From the NCBI GenBank assembly GCA_963739235.1, contig CAVTZY010000032.1, positions 62,001 to 126,000 of the forward strand: a stretch of 64,000 nucleotides of DNA, read 5' to 3'. The notes under the pieces were generated by a model. It was not told the DNA's origin. It saw nothing but the letters and a program-made list of their open reading frames with translations, and did not search any database. Shown one piece after another: positions 46,396-56,305 of this stretch (within the stretch, counting starts at the first letter, position 1; every line of letters starts with the position of its first letter). Source of the DNA: JAFNAG01 sp963739235 (GTDB lineage Bacteria; Acidobacteriota; UBA6911). Both the position numbers and the translations under genes were made by a program.

Positions 46396-47505
46396 CAGAT
46401 GATCTCCAACTCGGCGTGCAGTGCTCCCGCCGCCTTAATTGCCTGAAGGATCGCGATTACGTCCCGCGGTGTGGCGCCGATCGAATTCAAGGCATGCACG
46501 ACTTCTTCGACACTCGCGCCATCGCGCAACGTCACCGCCTTGCCCTTATCCTCCTGGGCCGTGACCGTAGTCTGGGGCGTGACTACCGTTTTTCCACTCG
46601 AAAGCGGCGCGGGCTGAGAGACGTCTGAAGATGGTGCCCACCTGGAGCGAAAGATTGCCGTGAATGATCGAGACCGATGAGATCTTCACATCTTTGCCGA
46701 GCACGATTGTGCCCGTCTTCTCGTTAATTTCCACGCGGGCAGCGGCGTCGACATCCATTTTGGCATTTTCTACCAGGGCCATGTACTCTACGACCCGGCC
46801 AGAGTACTCCTCGGGGACCTTGATGGAGATGGAACGGCCGTCCAAGGCAGCCGCCACCGTCCTGCCGACGCAGTCATTGACGGCATGGGCGGCGCGGCTG
46901 GCGCTGGTGAGATCACTATTATTCAGCACGAGGGTCAGCTGCGTCTTGCCGGAGAGATCGACCGGCACCTCCTTTTCAACAAGCCCGCCGCTGGGGATCC
47001 TCCCCACCGTGGGGTGGCCGCTCTGCACGCGGCTTGCCCCGCCAGTGGCGCTGAAGCCGCCCAGGGCTATCTGCCCCTGGGCCGTAACATAAACCTCGCT
47101 GTTGGCCGCGGTGAGCGGCGTCATGATCAACACACCCCCCTGGATATTCTCAGCATCGCCGATGGAACTGACCGTGACATCGATGCGACTTCCCATGCGC
47201 ACGAATGGAGGCAAAAGGGCCGTCACCATGACGGCAGCAATATTCTTGACGCGCATCTGGTCGGGGGAAACCGTGATGCCGCTCCGCTCGAGCATGTTCG
47301 TCAGCATCTGGGTGGAGAAAACCGTCTGGCGCCGGTCTCCAGTACCGTTGAGGCCGACAACCAGGCCAAGACCCGACAACTGGTTGTCTCGTATGCCTTC
47401 AAACGCTGCGACATCCTTGATGCGGCTGGCAGTCTGTGCAGAGGCGAGCATCGACGGCACCGACAGGCACATCAAAAGAAAAATGGTCCGACAGAAACGC
47501 TTCAT
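46395..47505 (-). CDS. flgI: flagellar P-ring protein FlgI, frame interrupted once
   Basis: Corrected length 369 residues. A signal peptide (FCRTIFLLMCLSVPSMLASA) is followed by RIKDVAAFEGIRDNQLSGLG, LVVGLNGTGD, the long FlgI fold and a C-terminal end DGASVEEVVHALNSIGATP. One extra base at 46626 separates NLSLQVGTIF from DVSQPAPLSSGKTVVTPQT. It forms the periplasmic P ring around the rod. Its stop overlaps the flgJ start. Confidence 0.93.
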
Positions 47506-47517
47506 GGCTCCCTCGTC

Positions 47518-48225
47518 CTAGAATGGCAAAATACCGTTCAATATTCGATACAGCAGGCCCGGCTTCTGCGGCTGGCTGACTACTCCGCGGCCCAGTACGC
47601 GCACTTCCATCTGGGCAATTGCCCCTGACGGGACAAGGTTTTTGGCGCTGATGTCTTCGGGCCGGACAATCCCGGTAAGAAAAATGGTCTGATTCTCATT
47701 GTTCAGGCGCAGTTCGCGCACACCTTCGATCATGAGATAGCCATTGGGCAAAACCGCCTTGACCCGCGCGGTGACTGTAGTGCTGAGCGTGGTGGCACGC
47801 GATGTCGCCCCACTGCCTTTGTAGGAGCCGCTGGATTTGAGGTCGACGGCGCTGGGGATTTCTTTGATCAGTTTTTCGGCGCCAAACAGATTGGCCGCGG
47901 CTGCTTTGGTGGCGCTGTCCTTACTGCTGGTGGTGTCCGCTGCCGAGTTGGCCTGCGTCGTTTCGGAGACCACGATGGTAACAACATCGTTCAACTGTCG
48001 CGCCTTGAAATCGCGAATCAGATTGGAGTGCGTCCCCTGCCCTGCCCACAAGGAACCCTCGCTCGTCTGCTGGCCGGCGGCCTGGGCGTTGGCATCCGCC
48101 AGGTAGCTGCTCAGGCTGTTGGCTGCCGTTACCGGCATATGCTTCGGCCCGCACCCGGGCATCAGGATGCCCAGCAACAAAACCTGCGCGAGTCCGTACC
48201 ACTGTCTTGTGTTGTCGTGGCGCAT
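47518..48225 (-). CDS. flgH: flagellar L-ring lipoprotein FlgH
   Basis: 235 residues from the ATG at 48225. A lipoprotein-type signal (VLLLGILMPGCGPKH) puts the lipidated Cys near residue 25. SLWAGQGTHSNLIRDFKARQ, LNDVVTIVVSETTQANSAAD and LMIEGVRELRLNNENQTIFL are FlgH motifs. It forms the outer-membrane ring, evidence for a diderm envelope. GGGGGTGG precedes the start. Confidence 0.94.
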   Translation of the reverse strand: MRHDNTRQWYGLAQVLLLGILMPGCGPKHMPVTAANSLSSYLADANAQAAGQQTSEGSLWAGQGTHSNLIRDFKARQLNDVVTIVVSETTQANSAADTTSSKDSATKAAAANLFGAEKLIKEIPSAVDLKSSGSYKGSGATSRATTLSTTVTARVKAVLPNGYLMIEGVRELRLNNENQTIFLTGIVRPEDISAKNLVPSGAIAQMEVRVLGRGVVSQPQKPGLLYRILNGILPF

Positions 48226-48234
48226 CTCCACCCC

Positions 48235-49239
48235 CTAATTTGCGACCCGTACTTCCCCACGGCCCGTTACTATCGCCGTAATCACGCGATCGGAATCCAT
48301 GTTTCTGACCTTGATCGGATCTCCCAGCTTCCCGCTCTGAAGAGCGCGCGCGAGCACGGTCATGCGCACACTGCCACTCTCCACGGTAAGTCGAACGGTT
48401 TGTCCACTGCGGACGAGGCCGGCATCCTCCACACTGTTCCGGCTGAGAAGTTCTCCCGGCACCAATGCACGCCTGGATACCTTGCCGATGGCTTCAGCCG
48501 AAGTGCGGAAGTAATCAGTGCGCGGATCCTCAATGTCGCATACCTTCTCTCGAAGATCATCGGCTTTGATCGCACTGTGAAAAGTCACCGGCGTCGCGAC
48601 CTGGACTACTTGAGCTCTTACATGTACGTCAGCCTTCACCCAGAAGGTGCGCAGTGGCTTCCCAGCAAGGCTCGTCTCAACGGAGAGCAGCGCGCTCCTG
48701 AATGTCGCCGGGGCGCCACGGCTGACAACACGCAGTTGACCATCGCTCTCCGGGAGCTCGATGGCCTTCAGGTTCTCAATCGAGCGGATTTCAATTTCAT
48801 CTTCCCGCCACTGAGTAACCGAGGCCAGGTGCGCCTTTAAAACGGCGGCAATCTCGGCGGCTGCCGGCGTCCGGGTAGCCAGCTTGACTCGTGTGAAATC
48901 AGCTCCGGTCAGAACCATCTCCACAGGATTCGCGTTGGCATTCCGAATGAGGGCGGCGACTTCTGCGCGGCTCAACAGGAGCACGTCGGTAATCGAGCCC
49001 AGTGGAGTTTGGGCCAACTGCGCCACGAGTGCATCATCATCCCCGCTTACATCGGCGATATCCGCCAGGATGAGTGTGGCGCTTTTTACGGAAGCCTGCG
49101 GGTGCAAGCGCACCGTGCAGGAGGCCGAGGCGACCTCGGCCGCGGACATGCGAAAGCAGATGAGGACCGCCAACATTGCGATCACAGCAACCTGCAAGCT
49201 TCGAACTCTCCCCTCGGCCACTTGAAGGCAGGAACTCAT
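48235..49239 (-). CDS. flgA: FlgA P-ring assembly chaperone
   Basis: 334 residues from the ATG at 49239; the frame is open to 49425 but the signal-like segment (SLQVAVIAMLAVLICFRMSA) starts about 15 residues in. The C-terminal SAF/FlgA domain reads SRRALVPGELLSRNSVEDAG, LVRSGQTVRLTVESGSVRMT, ARALQSGKLGDPIKVRN. FlgA helps FlgI polymerise in the periplasm. A GTCGAG/CTCGAC hairpin at 49269-49285 lies just upstream. The start is uncertain. Confidence 0.85.
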   Translation of the reverse strand: MSSCLQVAEGRVRSLQVAVIAMLAVLICFRMSAAEVASASCTVRLHPQASVKSATLILADIADVSGDDDALVAQLAQTPLGSITDVLLLSRAEVAALIRNANANPVEMVLTGADFTRVKLATRTPAAAEIAAVLKAHLASVTQWREDEIEIRSIENLKAIELPESDGQLRVVSRGAPATFRSALLSVETSLAGKPLRTFWVKADVHVRAQVVQVATPVTFHSAIKADDLREKVCDIEDPRTDYFRTSAEAIGKVSRRALVPGELLSRNSVEDAGLVRSGQTVRLTVESGSVRMTVLARALQSGKLGDPIKVRNMDSDRVITAIVTGRGEVRVAN

Positions 49240-49436
49240 TTTGGGCAGCAAGGGACGGGCTGGAAACCGTCGAGTTACGCTCGACAGGCCTTCCGGGCCC
49301 GATGGGATAAGATTTTGGAGGCGACCCTCCGTCCGGACAAGGCTCTCGCCAGACACAGTCCAGACCTGCGGTCGGGTTGCAAGGCAGGCAGTGCGTGGTC
49401 TGAGGAGAGAGTTCGGAGCTTGCATGGTTTTAGTTT

Positions 49437-50225
49437 CTATCGGACGACATTGTTGGCCTGAGAAAACATCTCATCCGCCGTACGGATGACCTTGGAATTC
49501 GCTTCGTAGGCACGCTGGCTTACGATCATGTTGACCATTTCTTCCACAACACTCACGTTGGATTGCTCAAGGAAGCCGGATAACAGGGTTCCCAAACCAT
49601 TCTCGCCCGGCGTGCCCGTGATGGGATCGCCGGATGCCTGGGTCGGGGTAAACAGGTTTTTGCCGATGGCCTGCAGCCCGGCAGGGTTCTGGAACATGGC
49701 AATCTCGATCTTGCCCACCTGCTGCGCTTGCGTCTGGCCGGCCTGGCTGACGGAAACCGTGCCATCCTTCCCAATCGTGATGCCGACTTGATCCTGCGGA
49801 ATAGAAATCTGAGGGTCGAGCAGGTCACCGTCGGAGGTAACGAGCGCTCCTTCGCGATTCTGGTGGAAATTGCCGTTGCGCGTGTACGCCAACGTGCCAT
49901 TGGCCATGCGCACCTGGAAAAATCCCTGCCCTTCGATCACCATATCGGTTTGGCTGGCGGTTGCCGCGAAGTCCCCCTGGGTGAAAATCATCTCTGTGGC
50001 GACCGGTTTGGTGCCGAGCCCGATCTGAAGGCCTACCGGGATCTCAGTGCTGGCGGTGTTCGACGTCCCCGCGTTGCGGACATCCTGGTACAACAGGTCC
50101 TGGAATTGAGTCCGGCGCTGCTTGAAGCCGCCGGTATTGACGTTGGCAAGGTTGTGCGCAATGGTGTCGATGTTGAGTTGTTGCGCTTCCATGCCACTCG
50201 CAGCCGTATATAAGGCTCGTAACAT
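49437..50225 (-). CDS. flgG: flagellar distal rod protein FlgG
   Basis: 262 residues. MLRALYTAASGMEAQQLNID, TIAHNLANVNTGGFKQRRTQ, FQDLLYQDV and the C-terminal QSNVSVVEEMVNMIVSQRAY, EANSKVIRTADEM are diagnostic of FlgG, and 262 is the normal length. It follows flgF after 8 bases. Confidence 0.97.
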   Translation of the reverse strand: MLRALYTAASGMEAQQLNIDTIAHNLANVNTGGFKQRRTQFQDLLYQDVRNAGTSNTASTEIPVGLQIGLGTKPVATEMIFTQGDFAATASQTDMVIEGQGFFQVRMANGTLAYTRNGNFHQNREGALVTSDGDLLDPQISIPQDQVGITIGKDGTVSVSQAGQTQAQQVGKIEIAMFQNPAGLQAIGKNLFTPTQASGDPITGTPGENGLGTLLSGFLEQSNVSVVEEMVNMIVSQRAYEANSKVIRTADEMFSQANNVVR

Positions 50226-50233
50226 AGGTTCTC

Positions 50234-50968
50234 CTAACGTCCAAGTCTTTCGATCGCCTTGGCATCAATGTCGTTAAACATCAGGCTGATACTTTTCTGA
50301 ATCGCTTCAAAATGGCGCAGGATTTCCACCATGCGCACGGTCGCCAGCATCGGGTTTACGTTCGATTGTTCTTGATACCCTTGCCTGACAACCACTCCCG
50401 AAGCAGGCTTGGCGGCCTGACCGCCCGGTGCCGGTGCAAAAAGCAAACTGCCCTCGCTGAGCAGCGAGGCGCGGTCGTCAAAAGCAGCCAGCTTAAGTCG
50501 CTCAACACGCACGTCGTCGACCAGAATCTCTCCATCCTGGTTAATCGTGACTTTCCCCGGGTTCAGCGCAATCTGCCCGCGTTCGCCGAGAACCGGGAAT
50601 CCATCTGCGGTGCAGAGCACCGATTTGGCATTGGTGGTAAAGTTGCCGTTGCGCGTATAGCGCACACCGCCAGGTGTCTCCACGGTGAAAAAACCATTTC
50701 CCGAAAGAGCCACATCCAAGTCCCGCCGAGTTTCCACCATGGACCCGTCACCTAGATTCAGCGCGCTTCCGGCCGACACCTCGTTATTGATTGCAGCTTC
50801 GAGTGGAGTGGCGCCGGGTGATTCCATCATTCGATTGAAGGTGGTAAAAAAGGATTTTTGCTCCTTGAACCCGGCTGCATTGGCATTGGCAAGGTTGTTC
50901 GCAAGCGTGTCCAGGGCATCCATCTGTGCTTTAAGCCCCGTATAGGCCACTTGTATGCTGCTATGCAC
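50234..50968 (-). CDS. flgF: flagellar proximal rod protein FlgF
   Basis: 244 residues from the GTG at 50968, with AGGAG seven bases upstream; an upstream ATG lacks a site. HSSIQVAYTGLKAQMDALDT, LANNLANANAAGFKEQKSFF and a C-terminal QSNVNPMLATVRMVEILRHF identify a rod protein of the FlgF type. First gene of the flgF-G-A-H-I-J operon behind a sigma-54 promoter. Confidence 0.93.
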   Translation of the reverse strand: MHSSIQVAYTGLKAQMDALDTLANNLANANAAGFKEQKSFFTTFNRMMESPGATPLEAAINNEVSAGSALNLGDGSMVETRRDLDVALSGNGFFTVETPGGVRYTRNGNFTTNAKSVLCTADGFPVLGERGQIALNPGKVTINQDGEILVDDVRVERLKLAAFDDRASLLSEGSLLFAPAPGGQAAKPASGVVVRQGYQEQSNVNPMLATVRMVEILRHFEAIQKSISLMFNDIDAKAIERLGR

Positions 50969-51029
50969 GTCTTTTCTCCTGCGCTCCTTCTGGGGAGCCA
51001 TGTCTTATCGGTGTTGCCACCAAAGTGTT

Positions 51030-51045
51030 AGCAAGTTTTGTGCCA
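51030..51045 (-). promoter_or_regulatory. sigma-54 promoter of flgF-flgG-flgA-flgH-flgI-flgJ
   Basis: On the minus strand the site reads TGGCACAAAACTTGCT: perfect TGGCAC (-24) and TTGCT (-12) elements with GG and GC ten bases apart. It lies about 60 bases before the flgF start in a 208-base gap. Confidence 0.85.
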
Positions 51046-51176
51046 TCGGCCCGGCACCAAAAATTCCTTGTATTCGCAGCATTTAGCTCCGTGTACCTCT
51101 ATCAAGCGTCAAAGTTCTGACAGGAGCTGGCAAGATTTACCCATCCCACTAGGCAACCATTGCATGCCTCAGCACG

Positions 51177-51626
51177 TTACCCTACCAGGGCACCGCTTTT
51201 CACATGCCTGCTGGGTACCGGCGGTCGAGATCCTTCATTCTTGACATCCACGTATTTACGCAGACTCAGAATCAACTCGGCCTCGCCTTTCGGCATGTTG
51301 AGCCGGCGGGCGATTTCATCAACGGCAACTCCTTTGCGAGCAAGCGTCAGCACTTGATGCCGGCGTTCCAACGGAAGCGGCGCATCCCCGGAAGGCACCG
51401 AAAGCTCGAGGACTTTTTCCTCGACGTCCGTCAGGCCGCGGCACACTCTGCGATATACCTCCGATTGCAGTTCGACTACCTGGAGCAGGTCCTCGGAAAG
51501 CCGCCTCACTTCCCCCTGAAGTGCGAGAAACCGGCGCCGCCAAACCAGTTGCACAATGAAGCATCCCCCGACCGCAAGCAGGGCTGCTGCCCCAAGAACC
51601 AGAGAAAGACCGCTTAGAGAGCTCAT
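51177..51626 (-). CDS. membrane-anchored SwrB/DUF6115-like protein
   Basis: 149 residues. One N-terminal membrane helix (GLSLVLGAAALLAVGGCFIV), a helical stretch (EVRRLSEDLLQVVELQSEVY), then a small HTH-like C-terminal motif (VLTLARKGVAVDEIARRLNM, PKGEAELILSL) matching the DUF6115/DUF2802 pattern found in SwrB and other flagellar-operon proteins. In Bacillus SwrB promotes assembly of the basal body. AAGGTG precedes the ATG. It follows the HDOD gene after 2 bases. Confidence 0.7.
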   Translation of the reverse strand: MSSLSGLSLVLGAAALLAVGGCFIVQLVWRRRFLALQGEVRRLSEDLLQVVELQSEVYRRVCRGLTDVEEKVLELSVPSGDAPLPLERRHQVLTLARKGVAVDEIARRLNMPKGEAELILSLRKYVDVKNEGSRPPVPSRHVKSGALVG

Positions 51627-51628
51627 AT

Positions 51629-52543
51629 TCACCTTCCTGCTGCCCGCTGCACCTGTTGCGGGCGTGCGTTGCCGGGCAGTGTTGGAATCATGGTCCGCAG
51701 TTCTGCCGCCGTTTTTTGCAGGCTCGGAGCCGTCAGATTGAGGTATTTCGCCGACAGTTCGTCTTCGAGCTTCAGCGATTTGTCTTTGCGAAACCCGACC
51801 TCGAGAGCCACCATCATGGAGTCCGAAATCGAAGTGATGGCAGCCAGGCGCCGGTGGGTGGGTGCCGCAGCAAAGTCGTGGTGGTGGAGGATGCTTTCGA
51901 CCAGTTGCGCCGGAAAACGCCATTTCGCAGCGAGCAGAGATCCCAGCTGGGCATGGGTGTATCCGAAGGCTGTCAGTTCGGCCTCGCAGAATGTGGCCGC
52001 GCCACAATAAACCTCGTTGAGGATTTCGTGGTAAAGCTGGCCCTGATTCCTCAGCATGACCATCTTTCCCATATCGTGGAGCAGCCCGCTGCTGAATGCC
52101 TCCTCCGGCACGGGGTAGTTGATGCGCGCCGCAATGGTCCTGGCGGCTACTGCGGCTCCAAAGGAGTGCTCCCAAAAAAGCTTGCTGGTCAGGTCAGTGG
52201 TCGGGGCGAATCCCTTCTGGAAGATCTGCTGCACTGCAGCGGCCACGATGACGGAGCGAACTGTATCCAATCCGAGGATCGTGATCGCGTGAGAGACGGT
52301 GGAGACTTCCCTTGCGAAACAGTACATCGCCGAATTGACGATCTTGAGGATGCGGGCCGTCAGCGCCTGATCTTTGGTAATGACGGACTGGAGTTCCCTG
52401 ATGCGAACATTCGGATCGTCGGTCATCTGCATGGCGGCCATTGCCGTAGAAGGGAATGCCGGAAGATCGCCTGCACGGTTGGCGATCGCCTGGAGATCCG
52501 GGACCGTTGTGTTGCCGGTGGGGTTGTCGCTGTTCGCCAACAT
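51629..52543 (-). CDS. HDOD domain protein
   Basis: 304 residues. LPAFPSTAMAAMQMTDDPNV, ITKDQALTARILKIVNSAMY, VSHAITILGLDTVRSVIVAA and FSSGLLHDMGKMVMLRNQGQ show an HDOD domain, the HD-related fold used for signalling rather than proven catalysis; here an HD is kept (LLHDMGK). AGGAG precedes the ATG at 52543. Its place inside the fliA-fliM-fliN unit suggests a motility or c-di-GMP-linked role. Confidence 0.88.
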   Translation of the reverse strand: MLANSDNPTGNTTVPDLQAIANRAGDLPAFPSTAMAAMQMTDDPNVRIRELQSVITKDQALTARILKIVNSAMYCFAREVSTVSHAITILGLDTVRSVIVAAAVQQIFQKGFAPTTDLTSKLFWEHSFGAAVAARTIAARINYPVPEEAFSSGLLHDMGKMVMLRNQGQLYHEILNEVYCGAATFCEAELTAFGYTHAQLGSLLAAKWRFPAQLVESILHHHDFAAAPTHRRLAAITSISDSMMVALEVGFRKDKSLKLEDELSAKYLNLTAPSLQKTAAELRTMIPTLPGNARPQQVQRAAGR

Positions 52544-52565
52544 CCTTGACTCCTGATACAAAGTC

Positions 52566-53505
52566 TTATCTACCCATAGAGCGGATTCGATCCGCGGTGC
52601 TTTCCACTTCCAGCACCTTCACGCCATAATTGCCGTTGGCCATCACCACTTCCCCTCTCACGATCGGCTTGTCATTGATGAGGATGGTCACCGGATCATT
52701 AACTCCCTTCTCCAGCTCGATCACAGACCCAACCCCGAGCTTCAGGAACGTCCCGCAAGGGCATCTGAGCCTCGCCAAAGCAGACGGCGACTTCAAGTTC
52801 TACATCGAGAATCAGATCGATGTTCCACCGCGGCTGCGGCGATTTGCCGCCGGCTTCGCCTCCGTGCGAGGGGCCGTTCGGCAGTGCAGCCGACTCGCCG
52901 AACACGGCCGAGGCATAGTGGGGTAGCTGCGCATTAAGCGATGCCAGCAGGTCACCATGCACCAGAAGCAGGATATGGTCATCCGGCAGGTTCTCCAGCT
53001 TCACCTGGAAATCAAGGCAGGCCACATCCGAGTAAGCGTCCGCCGATCGCAGCAGCGCGGCGTCGGTTCCTTCAGGGTTGACCACCTGGGGAGCAGAGGC
53101 ATGGATCGGCAGGCCGCAGGACTGTGCGAAGCTCCGGCATGAGGCTTCCACACCATCCGCAAAAAACTGCAGGTTCGCCTCCATGAACTCAGGGGCGAGC
53201 GCCGTATTTTCGTCGCACACGAGCCCCGCGAGCATTCCCGCGATCCGGGCAAGGTCGGATTTTGCTACGATGAGGAGCGCCTGGCCGCTGATGCCGGCGT
53301 CAAATCGGATCTCCATGCCTAATTTGGCAGAGGCAGGCTGAAGAAGAGTGTGCAGCGATGTTCGCTCTACACGGATGCAGCTCACCGAAGCCGTTCTTTG
53401 CAGCGCTTTCCGGGCCGCTTCGGATAATCCTGTGGCGAAGGCTTGCGCCAGCGGCTGCAGTACTTTTTCTTGGTCGCTTGGATTGTTTGGGATGGAGTTA
53501 TTCAA
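52566..53505 (-). CDS. fliY: FliN/FliY-like motor switch protein, frame interrupted once
   Basis: Corrected length 312 residues from a TTG at 53505, with GAGGTGG nearby and 10 bases after the fliM stop. The N-terminal 200 residues look CheC-like (GISGQALLIVAKSDLARIAG, APEFMEANLQFF) without a clear ExxN pair. The C-terminal SpoA domain (NIDLILDVELEVAVCFGEAQ, then LKLGVGSVIELEKG, VRGEVVMANGNYGVKVLEV) is the FliN switch domain. One extra base at 52746 breaks the SpoA domain. A second, short fliN lies at 63598. Confidence 0.85.
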
Positions 53506-53515
53506 CGTAGCCACC

Positions 53516-54493
53516 TCACGAAGGGTATTTATGAGTAATTTCGAAAGCACGTTTTCCACGCCGCTCAATGATCTGCCCATAGAACTTGGGCACCCCACCG
53601 ACATTCAGCAGGATTGGCTCGCCTACGGCATGATTGATCTGAATGGTGTCGCCTGCCATAACGCTGAGCAGATCCTCCACCACAACCGCCTCGTCGCGGA
53701 CCTCACCGTTAAGCGTGATCGGGGCACTGCGCAGGATCCTGCTGATCTTTTCGATCTCGCTGCCCCTGGATTCGGCTTGACGATGCCGGCGCTGCAGATC
53801 CAGGAGCGACCGGTTCATTTTCAGCATGATGGAAGGAATGCAGATATTCAGCATACCTGAGTTTTCACCCACCTTGACCTCGAAACCAATGGCTACCACC
53901 GCTTCCCCAGACGCCACAAGCTGCAGCATCTGAGGTTTGGTCTCGGTATTCTCCAGCTTGGGTTCGATGGCGACCAGTGGGCGCCAGGCTTCCTTCAAAC
54001 TGAGCAGAGCAAGCTTGATGAATCCTTCGACGATCTGCATTTCGATCTCAGTGAGGCTGCGAATCTCCGAAGGCGGCTTGCCCGGCCCACCCAGCAGGAT
54101 GTCGATTACCGGAAACGCCAGAGGCGGGCTGATGTCCATGGCGACATTGCCATGCATAGGCAGCATCGACAGTGAGCAAAACAGAGTTGGGTCCGACACC
54201 TGCTTCAGAAACTCGAGATAAGAAACCTGATCTACTGAAATCAGCGAAACTTCCACCAGCGCCCGCAAGTACGCAGAAAGGGAGGAAGTAAGGTGACGCG
54301 CGAATTGAGTGTGCAGTTGGTGGATGCTGCGGATCTGTTCCTTGGCTAGACGATCGGAGCGGATAAAGTCGTACTTGACGGCGTTAGTCTCCGGAAGACT
54401 TGGGTTATCGGCAGATTCCGCAATCACGGCTCCATCCGTAGCCATGGTCGAAAACAACGCATTGATTTCATCTTGAGATAGAATCTTATCCAT
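53516..54493 (-). CDS. fliM: flagellar motor switch protein FliM
   Basis: 325 residues. MDKILSQDEINALFSTMATD is the CheY-P-binding N-terminus. The middle domain (LHTQFARHLTSSLSAYLRAL, LFCSLSMLPMHGNVAMDISP, PVIDILLGGPGKP) and a C-terminal SpoA-type domain (ITLNGEVRDEAVVVEDLLSV) complete the protein. It transmits the CheY signal to the rotor. Ten bases after fliA. Confidence 0.96.
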   Translation of the reverse strand: MDKILSQDEINALFSTMATDGAVIAESADNPSLPETNAVKYDFIRSDRLAKEQIRSIHQLHTQFARHLTSSLSAYLRALVEVSLISVDQVSYLEFLKQVSDPTLFCSLSMLPMHGNVAMDISPPLAFPVIDILLGGPGKPPSEIRSLTEIEMQIVEGFIKLALLSLKEAWRPLVAIEPKLENTETKPQMLQLVASGEAVVAIGFEVKVGENSGMLNICIPSIMLKMNRSLLDLQRRHRQAESRGSEIEKISRILRSAPITLNGEVRDEAVVVEDLLSVMAGDTIQINHAVGEPILLNVGGVPKFYGQIIERRGKRAFEITHKYPS

Positions 54494-54502
54494 GGCGGTT
54501 CC

Positions 54503-55276
54503 CTAGTCGTTGTCGTCCTGTTTGATTTTGCGCAGCTTGTTGCGCAGGCGGAGCATCGCCTTCGTGTGCAGCTGTGACACACGCGACTCGTTGACACCCA
54601 GTACCTTGCCGATTTCCTTCATCGTGAGCTCGTCATAGTAATAGAGGGAAACCACGAGTCGCTCTTTTTTCGGCAAGGCATCGATGGCGCCCGAGAGCAG
54701 GTTGCGGATCTCTGACTTGTGAAACACGAAGAAGGGATCCAATTGAGGCGCGTCGGGGATGTACTTGATCAGCGGCTCGCTGTTGCGGTCATCTTCCTGG
54801 GAGGCCATTTCGTGAAAACTCCCCAGGTTGAGCCCTTTGATCTGGTCCACCAGTTCGAAAAACTCCTCCAGGGTGATCCCCAACTCATCACACACCTCCT
54901 TGTCGGTGGCGGGGCGTCCGAAGCGCTGCTCGAGCTCCTTGTAAACTTTCTCGAGGTCCTTGCTGCGTTTGCGCAAAGACCGCGGCGCCCAGTCTAGATT
55001 TCTCAAGCTGTCGAGAATGGCCCCCTTGACTCGCAATTCGGCGTAGGTTTTGAACTTCACGCCGCGGGCGGGATCGAATTTCTCAACGGCGTCGAGCAGT
55101 CCTAGAACGCCTGCGCTCACCAGGTCGTTCAATTCGACGTGGGACGGGAGCTTCGCCGAAATCCGGTGCGCGATGTACTTGATCTGCGGCAGGTGCTCGA
55201 GGATCAGCGCATCACGACTCGCATTCTGTTGGATTACCGCTTCATAAGCTTTGACCTGTCGAGCTGCTTCTTGCAT
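54503..55276 (-). CDS. fliA: RNA polymerase sigma-28 factor FliA
   Basis: 257 residues from the ATG at 55276 (GAGGAAA upstream). Region 2 (LPSHVELNDLVSAGVLGLLD, VKFKTYAELRVKGAILDSLR, LDWAPRSLRKRSKDLE) and region 4 (LTMKEIGKVLGVNESRVSQL) are those of FliA/WhiG-type factors. It drives the late promoters with GCCGATAA-like boxes, four of which are visible in this window; FlgM opposes it. Confidence 0.96.
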   Translation of the reverse strand: MQEAARQVKAYEAVIQQNASRDALILEHLPQIKYIAHRISAKLPSHVELNDLVSAGVLGLLDAVEKFDPARGVKFKTYAELRVKGAILDSLRNLDWAPRSLRKRSKDLEKVYKELEQRFGRPATDKEVCDELGITLEEFFELVDQIKGLNLGSFHEMASQEDDRNSEPLIKYIPDAPQLDPFFVFHKSEIRNLLSGAIDALPKKERLVVSLYYYDELTMKEIGKVLGVNESRVSQLHTKAMLRLRNKLRKIKQDDND

Positions 55277-55368
55277 GGCATTTCCTCGGATGGGCAAGGC
55301 CGCTGGATTGCCGACAACCTTGCAGGCTATTCAAAAGCATGAGACGCATATCTGCATTCGAGAAGACT

Positions 55369-56283
55369 TCAGTTAACCCAATTGTTGAGTAGCTTTTCCC
55401 ACACGAAAGTGTGTTCCACTCCGGAACTCTCACCCTGCAGCGCCACCGCATGCGCCAGCTTTCTGAAGCACCGGCTGGCAGGGGCGTCCGGGTAAGAGTG
55501 TGTGACCAGCGCCTGGTTGCGGACCGCCTTCAACACGTGCGGATCCCGCTCGATGTGTCCCAGGTAGATCACCTCGCGGTTAAGAAACCTCTTGACCACA
55601 GAGTTGATCTGGCGAAAAACTTCTCGCGATTCCTCTTCATCGGAGACCGAATTGATGAGCACTCGGATGGTCTTGCCCGGTTCCTCCGCAAGGACAATCT
55701 TGATGACCGCATAGGCATCGACAATCGCGGTAGGTTCCGGGGCACTCACCACCACAATCTCGGGCGCCGACAACAGAAAGTGCAGAACGTTGGTCGAGAT
55801 GCCGGCCGCCGTATCAATGAGCAGGTAGTCCGCCTCTCCTTCCAGTTCGGCAAAGCTCTGGACGAGGCAGTTTCTCTGTTCAAGCGTGAGTTCGGCCAGA
55901 CATTGCAGCCCGGAGCTGGCGGGGATAATGCGGATTCCCGCCGGGCCTTCTACCATGATGTCAGTCAGCTTCTTCTTGCCGTAAAGCACATGGCCCAGGT
56001 GATAGCGCGGATTCAGACCGAGCAGCACGTCAATGTTGGCCAGCCCGAAATCGGCGTCCAAAATGACAACCTTCTTCCCCATTTCCGCCAAACCTGCCGC
56101 CAGGTTTGCAACGACATTGGTCTTTCCTACCCCTCCCTTGCCGCTGGTCACGGCCAGGATTCTCAGGCGAGAGCCCGGGCGGTGGATGCGGCCCATGGGC
56201 TTGCCCTTGGACAGGTCATATGTAGTGGCAGCTTGATCTGCCTGGCTGTTTGAGGTGGCACCTGGACTGCTCAGCTTGCGCAT
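55369..56283 (-). CDS. flhG: MinD-like flagellar number regulator FlhG
   Basis: 304 residues from the ATG at 56283. LAVTSGKGGVGKTNVVANLA is the deviant Walker A; VVILDADFGLANIDVLLGLN and YLLIDTAAGISTNVLHFLLS follow. The C-terminal amphipathic helix expected for membrane binding is plausible at the end (HTFVWEKLLNNWV). FlhG limits flagellar number with FlhF, whose gene ends 22 bases upstream. Confidence 0.93.
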   Translation of the reverse strand: MRKLSSPGATSNSQADQAATTYDLSKGKPMGRIHRPGSRLRILAVTSGKGGVGKTNVVANLAAGLAEMGKKVVILDADFGLANIDVLLGLNPRYHLGHVLYGKKKLTDIMVEGPAGIRIIPASSGLQCLAELTLEQRNCLVQSFAELEGEADYLLIDTAAGISTNVLHFLLSAPEIVVVSAPEPTAIVDAYAVIKIVLAEEPGKTIRVLINSVSDEEESREVFRQINSVVKRFLNREVIYLGHIERDPHVLKAVRNQALVTHSYPDAPASRCFRKLAHAVALQGESSGVEHTFVWEKLLNNWVN

Positions 56284-56305
56284 GCTTTTCAAGTGATGCT
56301 CCAAT

